A stretch of 64,000 nt of DNA from JABDCD01 sp964469525 (GCA_964469525.1 CAYXYU010000005.1:83382-147381), one strand, 5' to 3'; positions 46,495 to 56,680 are shown, counted from the first letter of the stretch. Translations and numbers: made by a program. The notes: generated by a model not told the origin, from the letters alone.

Positions 46495-46534
46495 GATGTA
46501 TCTCCTTCATGGTATATCCTTCATTATACCGCAA

Positions 46535-46551
46535 TTGAGAATCATTCGCAA
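46535..46551. promoter_or_regulatory. Fur-box-like palindrome
   Basis: TTGAGAATCATTCGCAA resembles the Fur consensus core (TGAGAATnATTnnCA). The reverse complement of the site at 50267-50283 differs from it at one position. It lies between the divergent DUF2061 gene and the small open frame at 46621. Confidence 0.5.
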
Positions 46552-46620
46552 TAGAGCAAAATCGCCCATTCACGAAATATTAACCCCGGGCTGCTATGAG
46601 GCGATATGGAGGAGTATTCT

Positions 46621-46692
46621 ATGTTCAGCCTTCTGGAAGTGCTCAAGGTCCTGTTCATGGACTGGAGCGAGAGCAGCGAAGCGGCGGAATAG
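46621..46692 (+). CDS. Possible 23-residue peptide
   Basis: ATG preceded by a strong GGAGGAG site at a good distance, then 23 codons (MFSLLEVLKVLFMDW, then an acidic Ser/Glu/Ala tail). An amphipathic or membrane-active peptide is conceivable. It is the only candidate gene in the 46495-46885 gap. The rest of the gap holds the Fur-like site, a weak GC hairpin followed by CTCCTTTTTG near 46719-46755, and a possible promoter (TTGTCA at 46801, TATTCT at 46825). Confidence 0.35.
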   Translation: MFSLLEVLKVLFMDWSESSEAAE

Positions 46693-46885
46693 CGCCTGTT
46701 TCTGCGGGTGGTGCAGTGCGGCAGGGTAGACGTCTGCCTTGTCCGCTCCTTTTTGTAACCTATTGAATTACAATATCCGTATAAGTTAATTGTCACCAAA
46801 TTGTCATACACAAGTCCCTATTCCTATTCTAGACTTATGAAAAGCGCGAATAACGCGCAACGCAATCAGTGTATGGATAAAGCCT

Positions 46886-47425
46886 ATGGCAGCCGCTCAG
46901 AAAATAGATGTTTCGATGGAAACGCTTGAAGTCAAGTATCATGAAATCACCCGACTCTATGACCTTTCTGACGAGCTGCTTTCCACCGTGGAAAGCAAGT
47001 TCGTGACCGACCCCGAGCAGCAGCTCGAGATCGTCGAGCCGCTGATCAACGAGATCGCCGATGCGACCGATGCGCTGGCCGGGGAATTCATCCTGATTGC
47101 TGAGCACCGCCGCCAGAAGGGCCAGAACAAGGCCAGCAAGACGCACATCGAAGCGGCGCTGCGCCGCATCTTCACCGCGCTGAACGATTACCAGGCGCGG
47201 GTGCGCGATGTCGGCAAGAAAGCCCACGGCGCTATCCAGAACATCGCCGATCCGATCGTCAAGAAAATCCAGCGCCAGGTCGAGGAGGTTGTCGTGATTT
47301 TCCTCGAATTCATGCAGATCTCGCTGATGAGCATCATGGGCCAGGCCGAGCTCGCCACCTTGAAAGCCCGCGACGCCCGCATCGCCCTTATGATGCACCA
47401 GCAGGCGCTCTCGCAGCAGCAGTAA
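46886..47425 (+). CDS. Hypothetical helical protein
   Basis: A 179-residue protein, almost wholly helical and without signal or membrane segment (a hydrophobic patch VVVIFLEFMQISLMSIMG lies near 140-157). No family recognised. Length and helical, Ala/Gln-rich character loosely recall phasin-like proteins, but there is no polyhydroxyalkanoate gene nearby to support this. A possible promoter lies about 55-85 bases upstream and a terminator follows at 47451, so it is probably a single-gene unit. Confidence 0.65.
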   Translation: MAAAQKIDVSMETLEVKYHEITRLYDLSDELLSTVESKFVTDPEQQLEIVEPLINEIADATDALAGEFILIAEHRRQKGQNKASKTHIEAALRRIFTALNDYQARVRDVGKKAHGAIQNIADPIVKKIQRQVEEVVVIFLEFMQISLMSIMGQAELATLKARDARIALMMHQQALSQQQ

Positions 47426-47450
47426 TTACCGAGAAGAATCATGAGCACCT

Positions 47451-47478
47451 GGGGAGCCAGACCGGCTCCCTTATTTTT
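47451..47478 (+). terminator. Intrinsic terminator
   Basis: GGGAGCC and GGCTCCC form a GC-rich stem with a short loop, followed by TTATTTTT, 26 bases after the stop of the 46886 gene. Confidence 0.8.
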
Positions 47479-47493
47479 GATGAAGGAAAAAAC

Positions 47494-47643
47494 ATGCAGC
47501 CACTACGCCGTTCACTTCGTCCACAATGGAACGTACGAAAAACCATCGGCATAGGGAACGGAAGAGCGCTACCGGGCGGTGAGCAGTTCCTGACCAGCCA
47601 TGATATAAAGTGGAAAAGCCGTTGCGGCCTGACAGGCGCATGA
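47494..47643 (+). CDS. Possible 49-residue basic protein
   Basis: ATG preceded by GAAGGAAAAAAC, then 49 codons of an Arg/Lys-rich product (MQPLRRSLRPQWNVRK, later GRALPGGEQF). No family recognised and no firm proof of coding. The rest of the 47480-47693 gap shows nothing else. Confidence 0.25.
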   Translation: MQPLRRSLRPQWNVRKTIGIGNGRALPGGEQFLTSHDIKWKSRCGLTGA

Positions 47644-47693
47644 ACGGGCGCGGCTAATATGGCTTTTTTCTGGCGCATTCGGCAGGCGATGTA

Positions 47694-48122
47694 ATGCTCT
47701 TTACTCTCATCACTACTAAATATCCTTCCGGTCTTTCATCGCTGCAATCAGCGGCGGATTACGTGCATACGCACAACCGCGACATGGCGCTTTACAGCCA
47801 GTTCGTGGTTTTTCCGAAAGAAAAGAAAGCCTATGATTATTATTTCCTGCCCTTTATAGAGCAGACGCAAAAAGCGCATAAAATGTGGGAGGAGGCACGG
47901 TCCCGGTCTGATTCAAGCCCGGAGGCTGTGCGGCGCCTTAAGGATTCCGTGGAGTGGCAGAACCATCTGCAGACAATGCTCGACACTGCGCGTGAAGTTC
48001 AGGAGTGTTTGGAAACCATTCCATCGGAACGCTCGCGTGTGCATCGCAAGCGTATTACGAATTTTATTAAAGAAGCGGGGTGCGAGCTGGGGCAGGAGCC
48101 CGGACGCTGGGCCGTCATGTAA
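47694..48122 (+). CDS. Hypothetical protein
   Basis: A 142-residue cytosolic-looking protein (MLFTLITTKYPSGLSSLQ...) with a helical middle and Arg/Lys-rich C-terminal half. No family recognised. It is followed by a small hairpin (GGAGCCGAAGCTCC) and then a CCCTCTCCCG-family repeat before the convergent glnA. Confidence 0.55.
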   Translation: MLFTLITTKYPSGLSSLQSAADYVHTHNRDMALYSQFVVFPKEKKAYDYYFLPFIEQTQKAHKMWEEARSRSDSSPEAVRRLKDSVEWQNHLQTMLDTAREVQECLETIPSERSRVHRKRITNFIKEAGCELGQEPGRWAVM

Positions 48123-48162
48123 TAAAAGGGGGAGCCGAAGCTCCTTGGTTATCACGATGCCA

Positions 48163-48222
48163 TCACCCTAACCCTCTCCCTCAGTGAGGGAGAGGGAAGC
48201 GCCGAAGGCGCGGGTGGGTGAT
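48163..48222. repeat. CCCTCTCCCG-family repeat
   Basis: Hairpin CCCTCTCCCTCAGTGAGGGA with outer CATCACCC...GGGTGATT edges and an inner GCGCCGAAGGCGC hairpin, directly downstream of glnA. May help end convergent transcripts. Confidence 0.8.
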
Positions 48223-48224
48223 TC

Positions 48225-49631
<1,407 letters not shown>

Positions 49632-49770
49632 GGATACCCTTTCTGTTCTCCCGAATTGATACGATTGGCGCACTTGCGAGTGCTACGTCCTGAGGACTGC
49701 GGTATGGTTGTTTTTGTAGTGTTTTAAGTGGGACGGTTATAGCAGCCGGTTAAGGGTTGTAAAGCCCCTA

Positions 49771-49867
49771 TCATCATGGCCTGAATTCCGAAGGAATCCT
49801 AAGGTCATCCAGTCTTTACCTTCCTACTGGATCCCCTAGAATTTGCTACATAAATTTGGGGGATGAC
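49771..49867. repeat. Diverged GTCATC...GGGATGACG intergenic repeat
   Basis: Fills most of the glnB-glnA gap. It contains GAATTCCGAAGGAATC, GGTCATCCAG, CTGGATCCCCTAGAATTTG and a closing GGGGGATGACG, the layout of the copies at 37831 and 44566 but more decayed. Confidence 0.75.
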
Positions 49868-49876
49868 GGGGTCTTC

Positions 49877-50224
<348 letters not shown>

Positions 50225-50266
50225 CTATACGACTGAGGATAAAAAGCAACTCCCTGCACGGCTTAG

Positions 50267-50283
50267 TTGCGAATTATTCTCAA
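50267..50283. promoter_or_regulatory. Fur-box-like palindrome upstream of bfr
   Basis: TTGCGAATTATTCTCAA; its reverse complement differs at one position from the site at 46535-46551. It lies 46 bases before the bacterioferritin start, next to a TTGACT that could be a -35 element. Iron-dependent control of the bfr-like gene would fit. Confidence 0.55.
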
Positions 50284-50329
50284 TAGTGCGGCGCTTGACT
50301 TTTCTTCCTCCCTCCAGCATCACAGTCGC

Positions 50330-50776
50330 ATGCCCTCCGCCGACAAGGACACCATCCGTCATTTGAATGACGTGCTGAAAAGCAAGCTGACTGGCATCAA
50401 CCAGTATTTCCTGCATGCGCGCATGCTGAAGCATGCGGGTGACGTGGCGCTGGCCGATTACGAATACAAGGTTTCCATCGACGCCATGAAACATTCCGAC
50501 ATGCTGGTCGAGCACATTCTGAAGCTCGGCGGCAAGCCGCAGATGCAGAGCCTCGGGCGGCTGCTGGTCGGTGAGGAGCGCGAGGAGATGCTCTATAACG
50601 ACCTGACGCTGGCCGAGACGTCGTTGGTGCAGCTGGAAGCGGCCATCGTTTTCAGCCGTTCCAAGGAGGACCATGCCACGGTCGGATTGCTGTCGAAGAT
50701 CCTCGAAACCCAGCAGGAGCATATCGAGTTCATACGCTGTCAAATCGCCAACCTCAAAATGAAGGAATGCGCATGA
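50330..50776 (+). CDS. bfr: Bacterioferritin-like subunit without a ferroxidase centre
   Basis: A 148-residue ferritin-like four-helix protein close to bacterioferritin. The haem-ligand methionine region is kept (SIDAMKHSD, M53), as are INQYFLHARM and the first helix. By alignment from memory with E. coli Bfr, four of the six diiron ligands are changed: E18 to K19, E51 to A52, E94 to A95 and E127 to Q128. Only the two histidines (H55, H131) remain. Such a subunit could bind haem and pair with a ferroxidase-competent partner, as in two-subunit bacterioferritins; no second bfr gene is in the window. It overlaps the next gene by four bases. Confidence 0.82.
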   Translation: MPSADKDTIRHLNDVLKSKLTGINQYFLHARMLKHAGDVALADYEYKVSIDAMKHSDMLVEHILKLGGKPQMQSLGRLLVGEEREEMLYNDLTLAETSLVQLEAAIVFSRSKEDHATVGLLSKILETQQEHIEFIRCQIANLKMKECA

Positions 50777-51360
50777 TCAAAACGTTTTTCGCCACTTTAT
50801 TCATGATTGGAGCAACCGCCATGGCCCACGCCGCCGACCCGGAAAACACATTGTATTTGGATTTGAAGGATGGGCGCGTGGTGATCGAGCTGCGACCCGA
50901 CCTGGCGCCGAACCATGTCGCCCGCATCAAGGAGCTGACCCGCAAGGGCTTCTATGACGGCGTCGTCTTCCACCGCGTGATCGACGGTTTCATGGCGCAG
51001 ACCGGCGACCCGACCGGCACGGGCAGCGGCGGCTCCGGCCAGAAGATCAAGGCCGAGTTCAGCAAGGAGCCGCATGTGCGTGGCGCGGTGTCGATGGCGC
51101 GTCCCGGCGACATCAACGGCGCCGACAGCCAGTTCTTCATCGTGCTCGCCGATTCGACCTTCCTCGACAACCAGTACACGGTGTGGGGCAAGGTGACCAG
51201 CGGCATGGAATTCGTCGACCAGATCAAGAAAGGCGACAAATACGCCAACGGCGCTGTCAGCAACCCTGACAAGATCGTAAAGATGCAGGTGGCGGCCGAT
51301 GTGAAGGAAGCCACTTCCGCCGCAGCCATGCCGGAAGCGAAGGTGGCAGGCAAGGAGTAG
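50773..51360 (+). CDS. Periplasmic cyclophilin-type peptidyl-prolyl isomerase
   Basis: Speeds cis-trans isomerisation of prolyl bonds. The 195-residue protein has a signal peptide (FFATLFMIGATAMAHA), then the cyclophilin core with VVFHRVIDGFMAQTGDP, GAVSMAR and NGADSQFFIVLAD, which carry the active-site Arg, Phe and Gln residues. A charged Ala-rich tail follows. The ATG overlaps the bfr stop (ATGA). Confidence 0.93.
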   Translation: MIKTFFATLFMIGATAMAHAADPENTLYLDLKDGRVVIELRPDLAPNHVARIKELTRKGFYDGVVFHRVIDGFMAQTGDPTGTGSGGSGQKIKAEFSKEPHVRGAVSMARPGDINGADSQFFIVLADSTFLDNQYTVWGKVTSGMEFVDQIKKGDKYANGAVSNPDKIVKMQVAADVKEATSAAAMPEAKVAGKE

Positions 51361-51362
51361 CT

Positions 51363-51788
51363 TTGGGTATTGCACAAAAACTGACGGAGGCGACTTCCCG
51401 TTTAGGGAAGCATATCGCCGTGCGCCAACGTAAGGGAGCTTTACCTTATTGCGTTGAGCCTTATCAAGTCGAGTTACCGGAGAGCATTCTTGCCGCGCGA
51501 GATGCCGACGAAGCCGAAATTCTGATTGGGCTGATGCACCAAGCGATGCAAAGGCAGGGAATCAAAACCAGGCGCTCCGAGTTGCGGAAACTCGGCACCT
51601 GCGATCCATATGCACGATCGGAATGTGCCGATGATGGTAGCATATCCCTGTGGGTAAATGGCAATGGGTGGGCTGCGTTAAGCGGTTTTCCATTTGACCA
51701 GGTCAGTGCCCGTATTTACCACATGGCGCGTGCGATAGACGAAAGGAACGAGGCTTACGAGAAACGTGGGCTTTCACTGGCGCGCTAA
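51363..51788 (+). CDS. Hypothetical protein
   Basis: A 141-residue protein that appears to start at a TTG two bases after the cyclophilin stop, with AAGGAG at the right distance. The C-terminal part ([17 protein letters not shown]) is helical; no motif or family recognised. Its composition is a little more AT-rich than the flanking genes. It lies between the cyclophilin and queA genes on the same strand. Confidence 0.55.
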   Translation: MGIAQKLTEATSRLGKHIAVRQRKGALPYCVEPYQVELPESILAARDADEAEILIGLMHQAMQRQGIKTRRSELRKLGTCDPYARSECADDGSISLWVNGNGWAALSGFPFDQVSARIYHMARAIDERNEAYEKRGLSLAR

Positions 51789-51796
51789 GCGTTTGC

Positions 51797-52876
51797 ATGA
51801 AGACTTCTCTGTTCGATTTTGATCTGCCGCCGTCGCTGATTGCTAAACAACCCGCCGAGCCGCGCGACAGCGGGCGCCTGCTGGTGATAGGGGAGACGCT
51901 GCTGGATAAAGCCATCCGCGATCTACCCTCCTTCCTAAGACCCGGCGACGTCATGTTGTTCAACGACACGCGCGTCATCCCGGCGCGGCTGTTCGGCAGG
52001 CGAGGGGAGAGTAAAGTTGAGATCCTGCTGCATAAAAAAATCGTCATTCCCGCGCCGGCGGGGATCCATAACCATCGACTCTGGAATATAGATTCCCGCC
52101 TGCGCGGGGATGACGTGCAACTATGGGCCTGTTTCGCCCGTCCCGCCAAAAAACTGAAGCCAGGCGACCGTATCGATTTCGCGCCGGATTTCTCAGCACA
52201 GGTGGTGGAGAAGCGCGACAGCGGCGAGGTGGTGCTGCAGTTCGGCAGCGACCTGCCGGAAAAGCTCGCCCGCTACGGCCACATGCCGCTGCCGCCCTAT
52301 ATCGATCGTCCGGACGTTGCTTCTGACCGTGAGTGCTACCAGACGGTCTATGCGAAACACGATGGCTCGGTGGCGGCGCCGACGGCCGGACTGCATTTCA
52401 CTGAATCGCTATTTGATGCCATTGACGCAATGGGAGTAAAGCGCACGCATGTGACGCTGCATGTCGGCGGCGGCACGTTCCTGCCGGTCAAGGCGGAGGA
52501 TACCGATGATCACGTCATGCACAGCGAATATGCGGTGGTGACGCAGGAAACCGCCGATGCGGTCAATACGGCGCGGGAAAGGGGTGGTCGGGTCATCGCC
52601 GTCGGAACTACCAGCCTTCGCACGCTGGAGAGCGCTGCGGATGCGAATGGCAGGCTAAAACCCTTTACAGGAGAGACCGCCATTTTCATCACTCCCGGTT
52701 ATCGCTTCAAAATCACCGATGCGTTGCTGACCAATTTCCACCTGCCGCGCTCGACGCTGTTCATGCTGGTTTCGGCCTTTGCCGGCTTAGAGCACATGCA
52801 GGCAGCCTATAGGCATGCTATTGAAAAACAATATAGATTTTATTCCTACGGCGATGCCTGCCTGCTTTTGCCTTAA
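51797..52876 (+). CDS. queA: S-adenosylmethionine:tRNA ribosyltransferase-isomerase with repeat insertion
   Basis: Transfers and isomerises the ribosyl part of SAM onto preQ1 in tRNA, making epoxyqueuosine. The N-terminus [33 protein letters not shown], the [10 protein letters not shown] motif and [13 protein letters not shown] are typical. Residues about 83-106 ([10 protein letters not shown]...SRLRGDD) are encoded by a dRS3-like repeat of exactly 72 bases, between KVEILLHKK and the conserved [12 protein letters not shown]. Reading frame is kept. tgt is close downstream, so the queuosine genes cluster. Confidence 0.95.
   Translation: MKTSLFDFDLPPSLIAKQPAEPRDSGRLLVIGETLLDKAIRDLPSFLRPGDVMLFNDTRVIPARLFGRRGESKVEILLHKKIVIPAPAGIHNHRLWNIDSRLRGDDVQLWACFARPAKKLKPGDRIDFAPDFSAQVVEKRDSGEVVLQFGSDLPEKLARYGHMPLPPYIDRPDVASDRECYQTVYAKHDGSVAAPTAGLHFTESLFDAIDAMGVKRTHVTLHVGGGTFLPVKAEDTDDHVMHSEYAVVTQETADAVNTARERGGRVIAVGTTSLRTLESAADANGRLKPFTGETAIFITPGYRFKITDALLTNFHLPRSTLFMLVSAFAGLEHMQAAYRHAIEKQYRFYSYGDACLLLP
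52043..52114. repeat. dRS3-like repeat inserted in frame in queA
   Basis: 72 bases (24 codons) bounded by GTCATTCCCGCGCCGGCGGG and CCCGCCTGCGCGGGGATGAC. It is the short form of the unit at 7256-7355, sharing the inner ATCCATAACCA and CTGGAATATxGAT edges. Confidence 0.92.
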
Positions 52877-52902
52877 TAGGTTGACCAGGTTATAATATAT
52901 TC

Positions 52903-53148
52903 ATGAATGAACATCCCGAACCCATCCAGCCTACCTGCTGCCGGCGTTTCGATTTCTGCTTCTGGGCGAAGCTGCTGGTGGCGATCCCGGCGGTGCCGAT
53001 CATCGCCTGTAGCGCCGCCATGCTGTTTGACGACCTGCTGCTACAGTCGGTAACCTTGGTGCTGACCGGCTATGCCACCATTCTTGCGGCGATGAAGATC
53101 GACCGCCTCCCGCGCCTGTCGCGCAGGATTTACCGCCGCAAGAACTGA
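52903..53148 (+). CDS. Small membrane protein, unknown
   Basis: An 81-residue protein with a Cys-containing N-terminus (PTCCRRFDFCFW), two helices (AKLLVAIPAVPIIACSAAML and LLLQSVTLVLTGYATILAA) and a basic C-terminus (RLSRRIYRRKN). No family recognised. Lies between queA and tgt on the same strand. Confidence 0.55.
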   Translation: MNEHPEPIQPTCCRRFDFCFWAKLLVAIPAVPIIACSAAMLFDDLLLQSVTLVLTGYATILAAMKIDRLPRLSRRIYRRKN

Positions 53149-53190
53149 CTTTTCTGATGCTTTGAGGCTGCCTATCGTGTATGCTGCCGC

Positions 53191-54417
53191 ATGACGCAGC
53201 CCTTTTCCATTCACGCCACCGACGGCAACGCCCGTACCGGAGAGTTGCAAACCGTGCACGGCACGATCCGCACGCCCGCTTTCATGCCGGTTGGCACGGC
53301 GGCGACCGTTAAGGCGATGACGCCGGAAGCAGTGCGGCAGACCGGCGCCGACATTATCCTCGGCAACACATACCACCTCATGCTGCGCCCGACGGCGGAG
53401 CGCGTCCATAAGCTCGGCGGATTGCATAAATTCATGCATTGGGACGGGCCGATCCTCACCGACTCAGGCGGCTTCCAGGTGATGTCGCTTGCCAAGCTGC
53501 GGAGGATTACGGAACAGAGTGTGGTGTTCCAGTCGCACCTCGACGGCACGACTTATGAACTCACACCGGAGCGTGCCGTCGAGATACAGCATCTGCTCGG
53601 CAGCGATATTTCCATGGTGCTCGATGAATGCACACCATTCCCGGCCACGGAAAAGGAAGCGGCGGAGTCCATGCGTCTTTCCATGAGATGGGCGGAGAGA
53701 TGCAGGGCGGCTTTTTCAATTTTACCCTCCCCCCTTGTGGGGGAGGGCAGGATGGAGGGGAACTCTCCACGAGCTCAGGCATCGAGTATGTCACACCAGC
53801 CCCCCCACCCTTACCCTCCCCCACAGGGGGGGAGGGGATTATTGTTCGGCATTGTGCAGGGTGGAATCTACCCCGATCTGCGAGAGGAATCGGCTGCCAC
53901 GCTGAAGCGCATCGGCTTCGACGGCTATGCGATCGGCGGATTGGCGGTAGGGGAGGGGCAGGAGCTGATGTTTCGCGTGCTCGATGTCACCATGCCGCAT
54001 CTGCCCAAGGAACAGCCGCGCTACCTGATGGGAGTCGGCAAGCCGGACGACATCATCGGCGCGGTGCTGCGCGGCGTGGATATGTTCGACTGCGTCATCC
54101 CGACGCGTTCGGGCCGCAATGCGCGTGCCTATACCGCTGACGGGGAATGGAACCTGAAGAACGCCCGCTTCGCCGACGATCCGCGGCCGCTGCAGGAGGA
54201 TTGCCCGTGCCCCGCCTGCCGCCATTACAGCCGTGCCTACCTGCACCATCTGTTCAAGGCGGACGAGATGCTGGGGCCGATGCTGCTGACCTGGCACAAC
54301 TTGACTTTTTATCAGCAGCTGATGCAGGCTCTGCGCGATGCCATTACCACCCGATCCCTCAGCGCCTGCGCCGAGCGGCTCCTCGCCCGCTACCGGACGG
54401 ATGACGCGGCGGCGTAA
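53191..54417 (+). CDS. tgt: Queuine tRNA-guanosine transglycosylase with repeat insertion
   Basis: Exchanges guanine-34 for preQ1 in tRNAs with GUN anticodons. The catalytic and binding parts are present: [27 protein letters not shown] (Asp), [12 protein letters not shown] (nucleophile Asp) and the zinc site [18 protein letters not shown]. Between [12 protein letters not shown] and LFGIVQGG about 40 extra residues (LPSPLVGEG to PPPQGGRG) come from a CCCTCTCCCG-family repeat. At 408 residues it is longer than the usual 370-380. The next gene overlaps its end by 17 bases. Confidence 0.95.
   Translation: MTQPFSIHATDGNARTGELQTVHGTIRTPAFMPVGTAATVKAMTPEAVRQTGADIILGNTYHLMLRPTAERVHKLGGLHKFMHWDGPILTDSGGFQVMSLAKLRRITEQSVVFQSHLDGTTYELTPERAVEIQHLLGSDISMVLDECTPFPATEKEAAESMRLSMRWAERCRAAFSILPSPLVGEGRMEGNSPRAQASSMSHQPPHPYPPPQGGRGLLFGIVQGGIYPDLREESAATLKRIGFDGYAIGGLAVGEGQELMFRVLDVTMPHLPKEQPRYLMGVGKPDDIIGAVLRGVDMFDCVIPTRSGRNARAYTADGEWNLKNARFADDPRPLQEDCPCPACRHYSRAYLHHLFKADEMLGPMLLTWHNLTFYQQLMQALRDAITTRSLSACAERLLARYRTDDAAA
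53719..53838. repeat. CCCTCTCCCG-family element inside tgt
   Basis: About 120 bases bounded by ACCCTCCCCCCTTGTGGGGG and CCCTCCCCCACAGGGGGGG. Translated in frame as part of Tgt; the ends match those of the element in mutY (40106-40230). Confidence 0.88.
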
Positions 54418-55651
54418 CGTCCTTATCGCTGTTGCCGTTCTGTTGGCAACGGCAGTTGCCTTCGTCTGGTTTCTGGGCCGGGAATGGCTGGAAACGCAGA
54501 TGAAGGCGCAGCTCGAAGCGCGGGGCATCACCGGCTTGGAGTTCGAGCTGAGCGCCATCGGCCTGCGCAGCACCACTTTTTCCAATATAGGTTATGAACC
54601 AGTAAAGCTGAAATCGCTGGAACTCGGCTATGGGCCGATGGAACTGCTGCGTGGTGATATCGGCGGCACATGGTCAGTCGAAGATGTCGTTATTGCCGGC
54701 TTGCCGGTCGAGCTCCCGCCGCTGGCCGGCACCGGCACTCTTGCTCGAAAAGGAAATGTGATGGAGGTGGATGGTGGAATACGCAGCGCCGATGGCGAGG
54801 TGCATGCCGATTTCGCCCTTACCTATGGTCCCGGTGACGATGCGAAGACGAAACTCCGGCTGGATTCGGCGGCGCTACCGTGGGACGGTGGTACGCTGCG
54901 GTTTCAGGAGGCAACAGTGCCGCTGGAAGGGGAATGGAATGTCAGGCAGGTGGAGATAGACGGGCTGGCGATCGAACTCCCGCCGCTTACGGGCAAGGGG
55001 ATCATCCGGCGTGAAGGCGAAATGCTGCTGGTGGAGGGAGGCTTTCGCAGCGCCGACGGCGCGCATTACGCAAAGGGCGTGCTGCGCCTGCCGCCGGAGA
55101 AAACCCCGGTGCTGACCGTGCAGTCCGCAGGCATGCCGTGGCAGCAGGGCAGCCTGCGCGTGCGCGGCGTCATCGTTCCGCTGGGCGGGGAGAAGCCGAT
55201 CGCGCTCAATCTGGAAGTGCGTAACGTACCGCTGGACACGCTGTTGAAGCAGGCGACGGGCGGCCGGGCCTCGGGCAGCGGCATGGTATCTGGCACCTTG
55301 CCGATGCAGGTGGCGCGCGACGGCAGCTTCACGCTGCAGGGCGGAAAACTGCAGGCGCAGGGCGACGGCCGGATAGCGCTGCAGCCAGACGTGGTTCCCG
55401 GCGACAACAAGCAGGTGGCGCTGCTGCGCGATGTATTGCAGGATTTTCATTATACGGAATTGTCGGTTGCCGTAGATAGCGACAAGCAAAAAAACCTGTC
55501 GTTGCTGTTGTCGCTCTTCGGCAACAATCCCGAAGTGCAGGGCGGCCGCGCGGTGAAATTAAACGTGCGTCTTACCGGCGATGTGCTAAGTTTGTTCCAG
55601 CAAAGCGTCCAGACGCTGACCGACCCGAAAAAGCTATTGAAACAGGAGTGA
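54401..55651 (+). CDS. ydbH: YdbH-like intermembrane bridge protein (short form)
   Basis: Inner-membrane-anchored AsmA-like protein. The start [19 protein letters not shown] overlaps tgt by 17 bases and gives one N-terminal helix; the 416 residues then form beta-rich repeats. A tandem duplication is visible ([14 protein letters not shown]... and [14 protein letters not shown]...). The C-terminal part with [20 protein letters not shown] and [19 protein letters not shown] matches the YdbH family end. E. coli YdbH is about twice as long. With ynbE and ydbL it makes the set that in E. coli moves phospholipid between the membranes, redundantly with TamB and YhdP. Confidence 0.8.
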   Translation: MTRRRNVLIAVAVLLATAVAFVWFLGREWLETQMKAQLEARGITGLEFELSAIGLRSTTFSNIGYEPVKLKSLELGYGPMELLRGDIGGTWSVEDVVIAGLPVELPPLAGTGTLARKGNVMEVDGGIRSADGEVHADFALTYGPGDDAKTKLRLDSAALPWDGGTLRFQEATVPLEGEWNVRQVEIDGLAIELPPLTGKGIIRREGEMLLVEGGFRSADGAHYAKGVLRLPPEKTPVLTVQSAGMPWQQGSLRVRGVIVPLGGEKPIALNLEVRNVPLDTLLKQATGGRASGSGMVSGTLPMQVARDGSFTLQGGKLQAQGDGRIALQPDVVPGDNKQVALLRDVLQDFHYTELSVAVDSDKQKNLSLLLSLFGNNPEVQGGRAVKLNVRLTGDVLSLFQQSVQTLTDPKKLLKQE

Positions 55652-55652
55652 T

Positions 55653-55835
55653 ATGAAACCAGCCGCTTACGCCTTCGTGCTTCTGGCGCTCGCCGCCTGC
55701 CAGCCCACCGTCAAGGTCGAGGCGCCTGACAAGCCGATCGAGATCAACCTCAACGTCAATATCGAGCACCACGTCAAGGTGGAGATCGAAAAGGACGTGC
55801 AGCAGGCGATCAAGGAAAACAAGGACATTTTCTAA
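55653..55835 (+). CDS. ynbE: YnbE-like lipoprotein
   Basis: A 60-residue lipoprotein with lipobox LALAAC (C16) and the family sequence PIEINLNVNIEHHVKVEIEK. In E. coli, YnbE caps the periplasmic end of YdbH at the outer membrane by beta-strand addition. It follows the ydbH-like gene by one base with an AACAGGAG ribosome-binding site. Confidence 0.9.
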   Translation: MKPAAYAFVLLALAACQPTVKVEAPDKPIEINLNVNIEHHVKVEIEKDVQQAIKENKDIF

Positions 55836-55857
55836 TATTCTTTAAAACGAGGAACTC

Positions 55858-56181
55858 ATGAACATGCGTACCACCACCTTTTTAACCCTGATCGCGGCGA
55901 CGCTCGCGCTGCCCGCGCTCGCGCTCGACCTGCAGGAGGCCCGCCGCGAAGGGCTGGTCGGCGAGATGAAGACCGGCTATATCATGCCGCTGAAGCCGTC
56001 CTCCGAGGTCAACGCGCTGGTCGCCGATGTCAATACCAAGCGCAAGGAGGAGTATAAGCGGATTTCGAAGGAAAACGGCCAGCCGGTCGATGTGGTGGCG
56101 AAGCTGGCAGTGCCTCAGATCGTGGAAAACCTGCCCTCCGGTGCCATGTACCAGACCGATGCGGGGTGGAAGAAGCGGTAG
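55858..56181 (+). CDS. ydbL: YdbL-like periplasmic protein (DUF1318)
   Basis: A 107-residue exported protein with a signal peptide (TFLTLIAATLALPALA) and the DUF1318 core (GLVGEMKTGYIMPLK, EVNALVADVNTKRKEEYKRI, SGAMYQTDAGWKKR). YdbL works with YdbH and YnbE, where it is thought to control YnbE assembly. Ends the three-gene set; an ATG two codons later is also possible. Confidence 0.9.
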   Translation: MNMRTTTFLTLIAATLALPALALDLQEARREGLVGEMKTGYIMPLKPSSEVNALVADVNTKRKEEYKRISKENGQPVDVVAKLAVPQIVENLPSGAMYQTDAGWKKR

Positions 56182-56190
56182 GAGGCCTCC

Positions 56191-56299
56191 GTCATTCCCC
56201 GGATTCGCAAAGCAAATCCTAGGGGAATCCAGCCGGACGTACGGAGGAAGCGGATGGCTGGATCGTCCTAGAATCCGCACTGCGGATTCGAGCGAGGAC
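56191..56299. repeat. GTCATTCCCCGGATTCGC-type repeat
   Basis: Two hairpin-bearing ends: GTCATTCCCCGGATTCGCAA...CCTAGGGGAATCCAG and CTGGATCGTCCTAGAATCC...GGACG, around a CCGGACGTACGG centre. Same family as 37831 and 44566, in the opposite layout. Fills the ydbL-tRNA gap. Confidence 0.8.
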
Positions 56300-56377
56300 G
56301 AATACAAGACCCTAAACGGTTGACAAAAACGCCCTGAACCCTATTGTCCCCCTTTCTTATGGCCTTTCAGGCCCTGG

Positions 56378-56453
56378 GAGCTCGTAGCTCAGTCGGTAGA
56401 GCACCTGACTTTTAATCAGGTTGTCGCGGGTTCGATTCCCGCCGAGCTCACCA
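56378..56453 (+). tRNA. tRNA-Lys (TTT)
   Basis: 76 bases with a 7-bp acceptor stem (GAGCTCG with CGAGCTC), discriminator A and encoded CCA. D arm GCTCAGTCGGTAGAGC, anticodon stem-loop CCTGACTTTTAATCAGG with TTT, and T arm CGCGGGTTCGATTCCCGC. The TTT anticodon reads both lysine codons. Confidence 0.97.
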
Positions 56454-56473
56454 TTAACGGGATATTATTATGG

Positions 56474-56680
56474 TTGATTGTTAAGCGAATTGAGGCGCAG
56501 CCGCCCAACAATCTTCAAAAAATGGTATCTGCTTTTCTGGAGCGACCTATCGCTCAGGAGCACAGTGCTATCTTATCGGAAGAACTGCTCATAAGAGAGG
56601 GTGAAGCAGTTATCTCTCGCAATGCCTATGCAGACTTAACAGAAGGAAAAATGCGATTTCCTCGCGCTTATGGAGATTAA
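56474..56680 (+). CDS. Small AT-rich hypothetical protein
   Basis: Up to 68 residues (IVKRIEAQPPNNLQKMVSAF... ending MRFPRAYGD), starting at a TTG with no clear ribosome-binding site, so the start is unsure. No family recognised. It overlaps the next gene by 11 bases, a layout typical of small two-gene modules. It is clearly more AT-rich than the flanks and directly follows a tRNA gene. Confidence 0.4.
   Translation: MIVKRIEAQPPNNLQKMVSAFLERPIAQEHSAILSEELLIREGEAVISRNAYADLTEGKMRFPRAYGD

Noticed and set aside
46886..47425. Phasin gene
   Set aside because: Helical character alone is not enough, and no polyhydroxyalkanoate genes are nearby; left as hypothetical.
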